Shown here: positions 12,613-12,617 of the stretch, in pieces | Position numbering within the stretch: the first letter of the stretch is position 1 | Layout: the number at the start of each line of letters is the position of its first letter | Assembly: GCA_031257995.1 (NCBI GenBank) | Contig: JAIRNN010000119.1 | Location: 1 to 12,617, forward strand | Direction: 5' to 3' | DNA: 12,617 bases | From: Spirochaetaceae bacterium | Lineage (GTDB): Bacteria; Spirochaetota; Spirochaetia; Treponematales; Breznakiellaceae | Program-made: the position numbers and the translations under genes | The notes under the pieces: generated by a model | What the model saw: only the letters and a program-made list of their open reading frames with translations | Told to the model about the DNA's origin: nothing | The model's database searches: none

Positions 12613-12617
12613 GGTAT

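Overview
The window looks like chromosomal DNA of an anaerobic, moderately GC-rich bacterium, most plausibly a Treponema-like spirochaete such as those of insect or animal guts. This rests on three things: the style of the RAYT-like protein, the lipoprotein with GG-(T/A)-(I/V)-SGN beta-helix repeats, and a split transketolase. The assignment is inference; no marker here settles it.

Layout, left to right. (1) At 1-105 is the tail of an unknown open frame. A complete-looking IS1595-family insertion sequence follows at 126-1221, with 14-bp inverted repeats, a near-perfect 8-bp target duplication and an intact transposase on the minus strand. (2) At 1355-1861 (minus) is a Y1/REP-associated transposase-like protein whose HUH metal-binding motif is gone. 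(3) At 1947-2233 is a composite dispersed repeat, then a good sigma70-type promoter and parE (2349-4268, plus). (4) From 4269 to 5141 there are no intact genes. This stretch holds a second, larger copy of the composite repeat, GC-rich palindromes, and an orphan duplicate of the 5' leader of the next gene. (5) At 5142-6072 (minus) is a beta-helix surface lipoprotein gene, frameshifted exactly at its lipobox. (6) From 6141 to 6983 is noncoding DNA. It has a seven-unit, 23-bp-period array of palindromes, more hairpins, a strong promoter with no gene behind it, and a third dispersed repeat.

(7) At 6984-8420 (minus) is a GH63/trehalase-clan glycosidase-like protein with a Trp at the expected general-acid position. 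It is transcribed from a perfect consensus promoter and is divergent from metA (8517-9428, plus), a homoserine O-acetyltransferase. (8) The remnant of an IS3-family transposase (9427-9704) begins at the metA stop codon. (9) A minus-strand transcription unit runs from about 12200 back to 9701: tRNA-Leu(CAG), a small two-cluster ferredoxin-like protein, the N- and C-terminal subunits of a split transketolase, and a frameshifted DUF2200 gene. The last three junctions are tight or overlapping. (10) From 12254 to the end are a degenerate dispersed repeat and several strong hairpins, one of them a credible minus-strand terminator.

The protein-coding genes are mostly core functions: chromosome decatenation, methionine synthesis, pentose phosphate metabolism and carbohydrate handling. 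The unusual material is in the intergenic DNA, where several families of inverted-repeat elements are interleaved. No CRISPR array, toxin-antitoxin pair, prophage or biosynthetic cluster is visible. The best candidate for something undescribed is the 23-bp palindrome array, together with the dispersed repeats and the RAYT-like protein that lacks its catalytic histidines.
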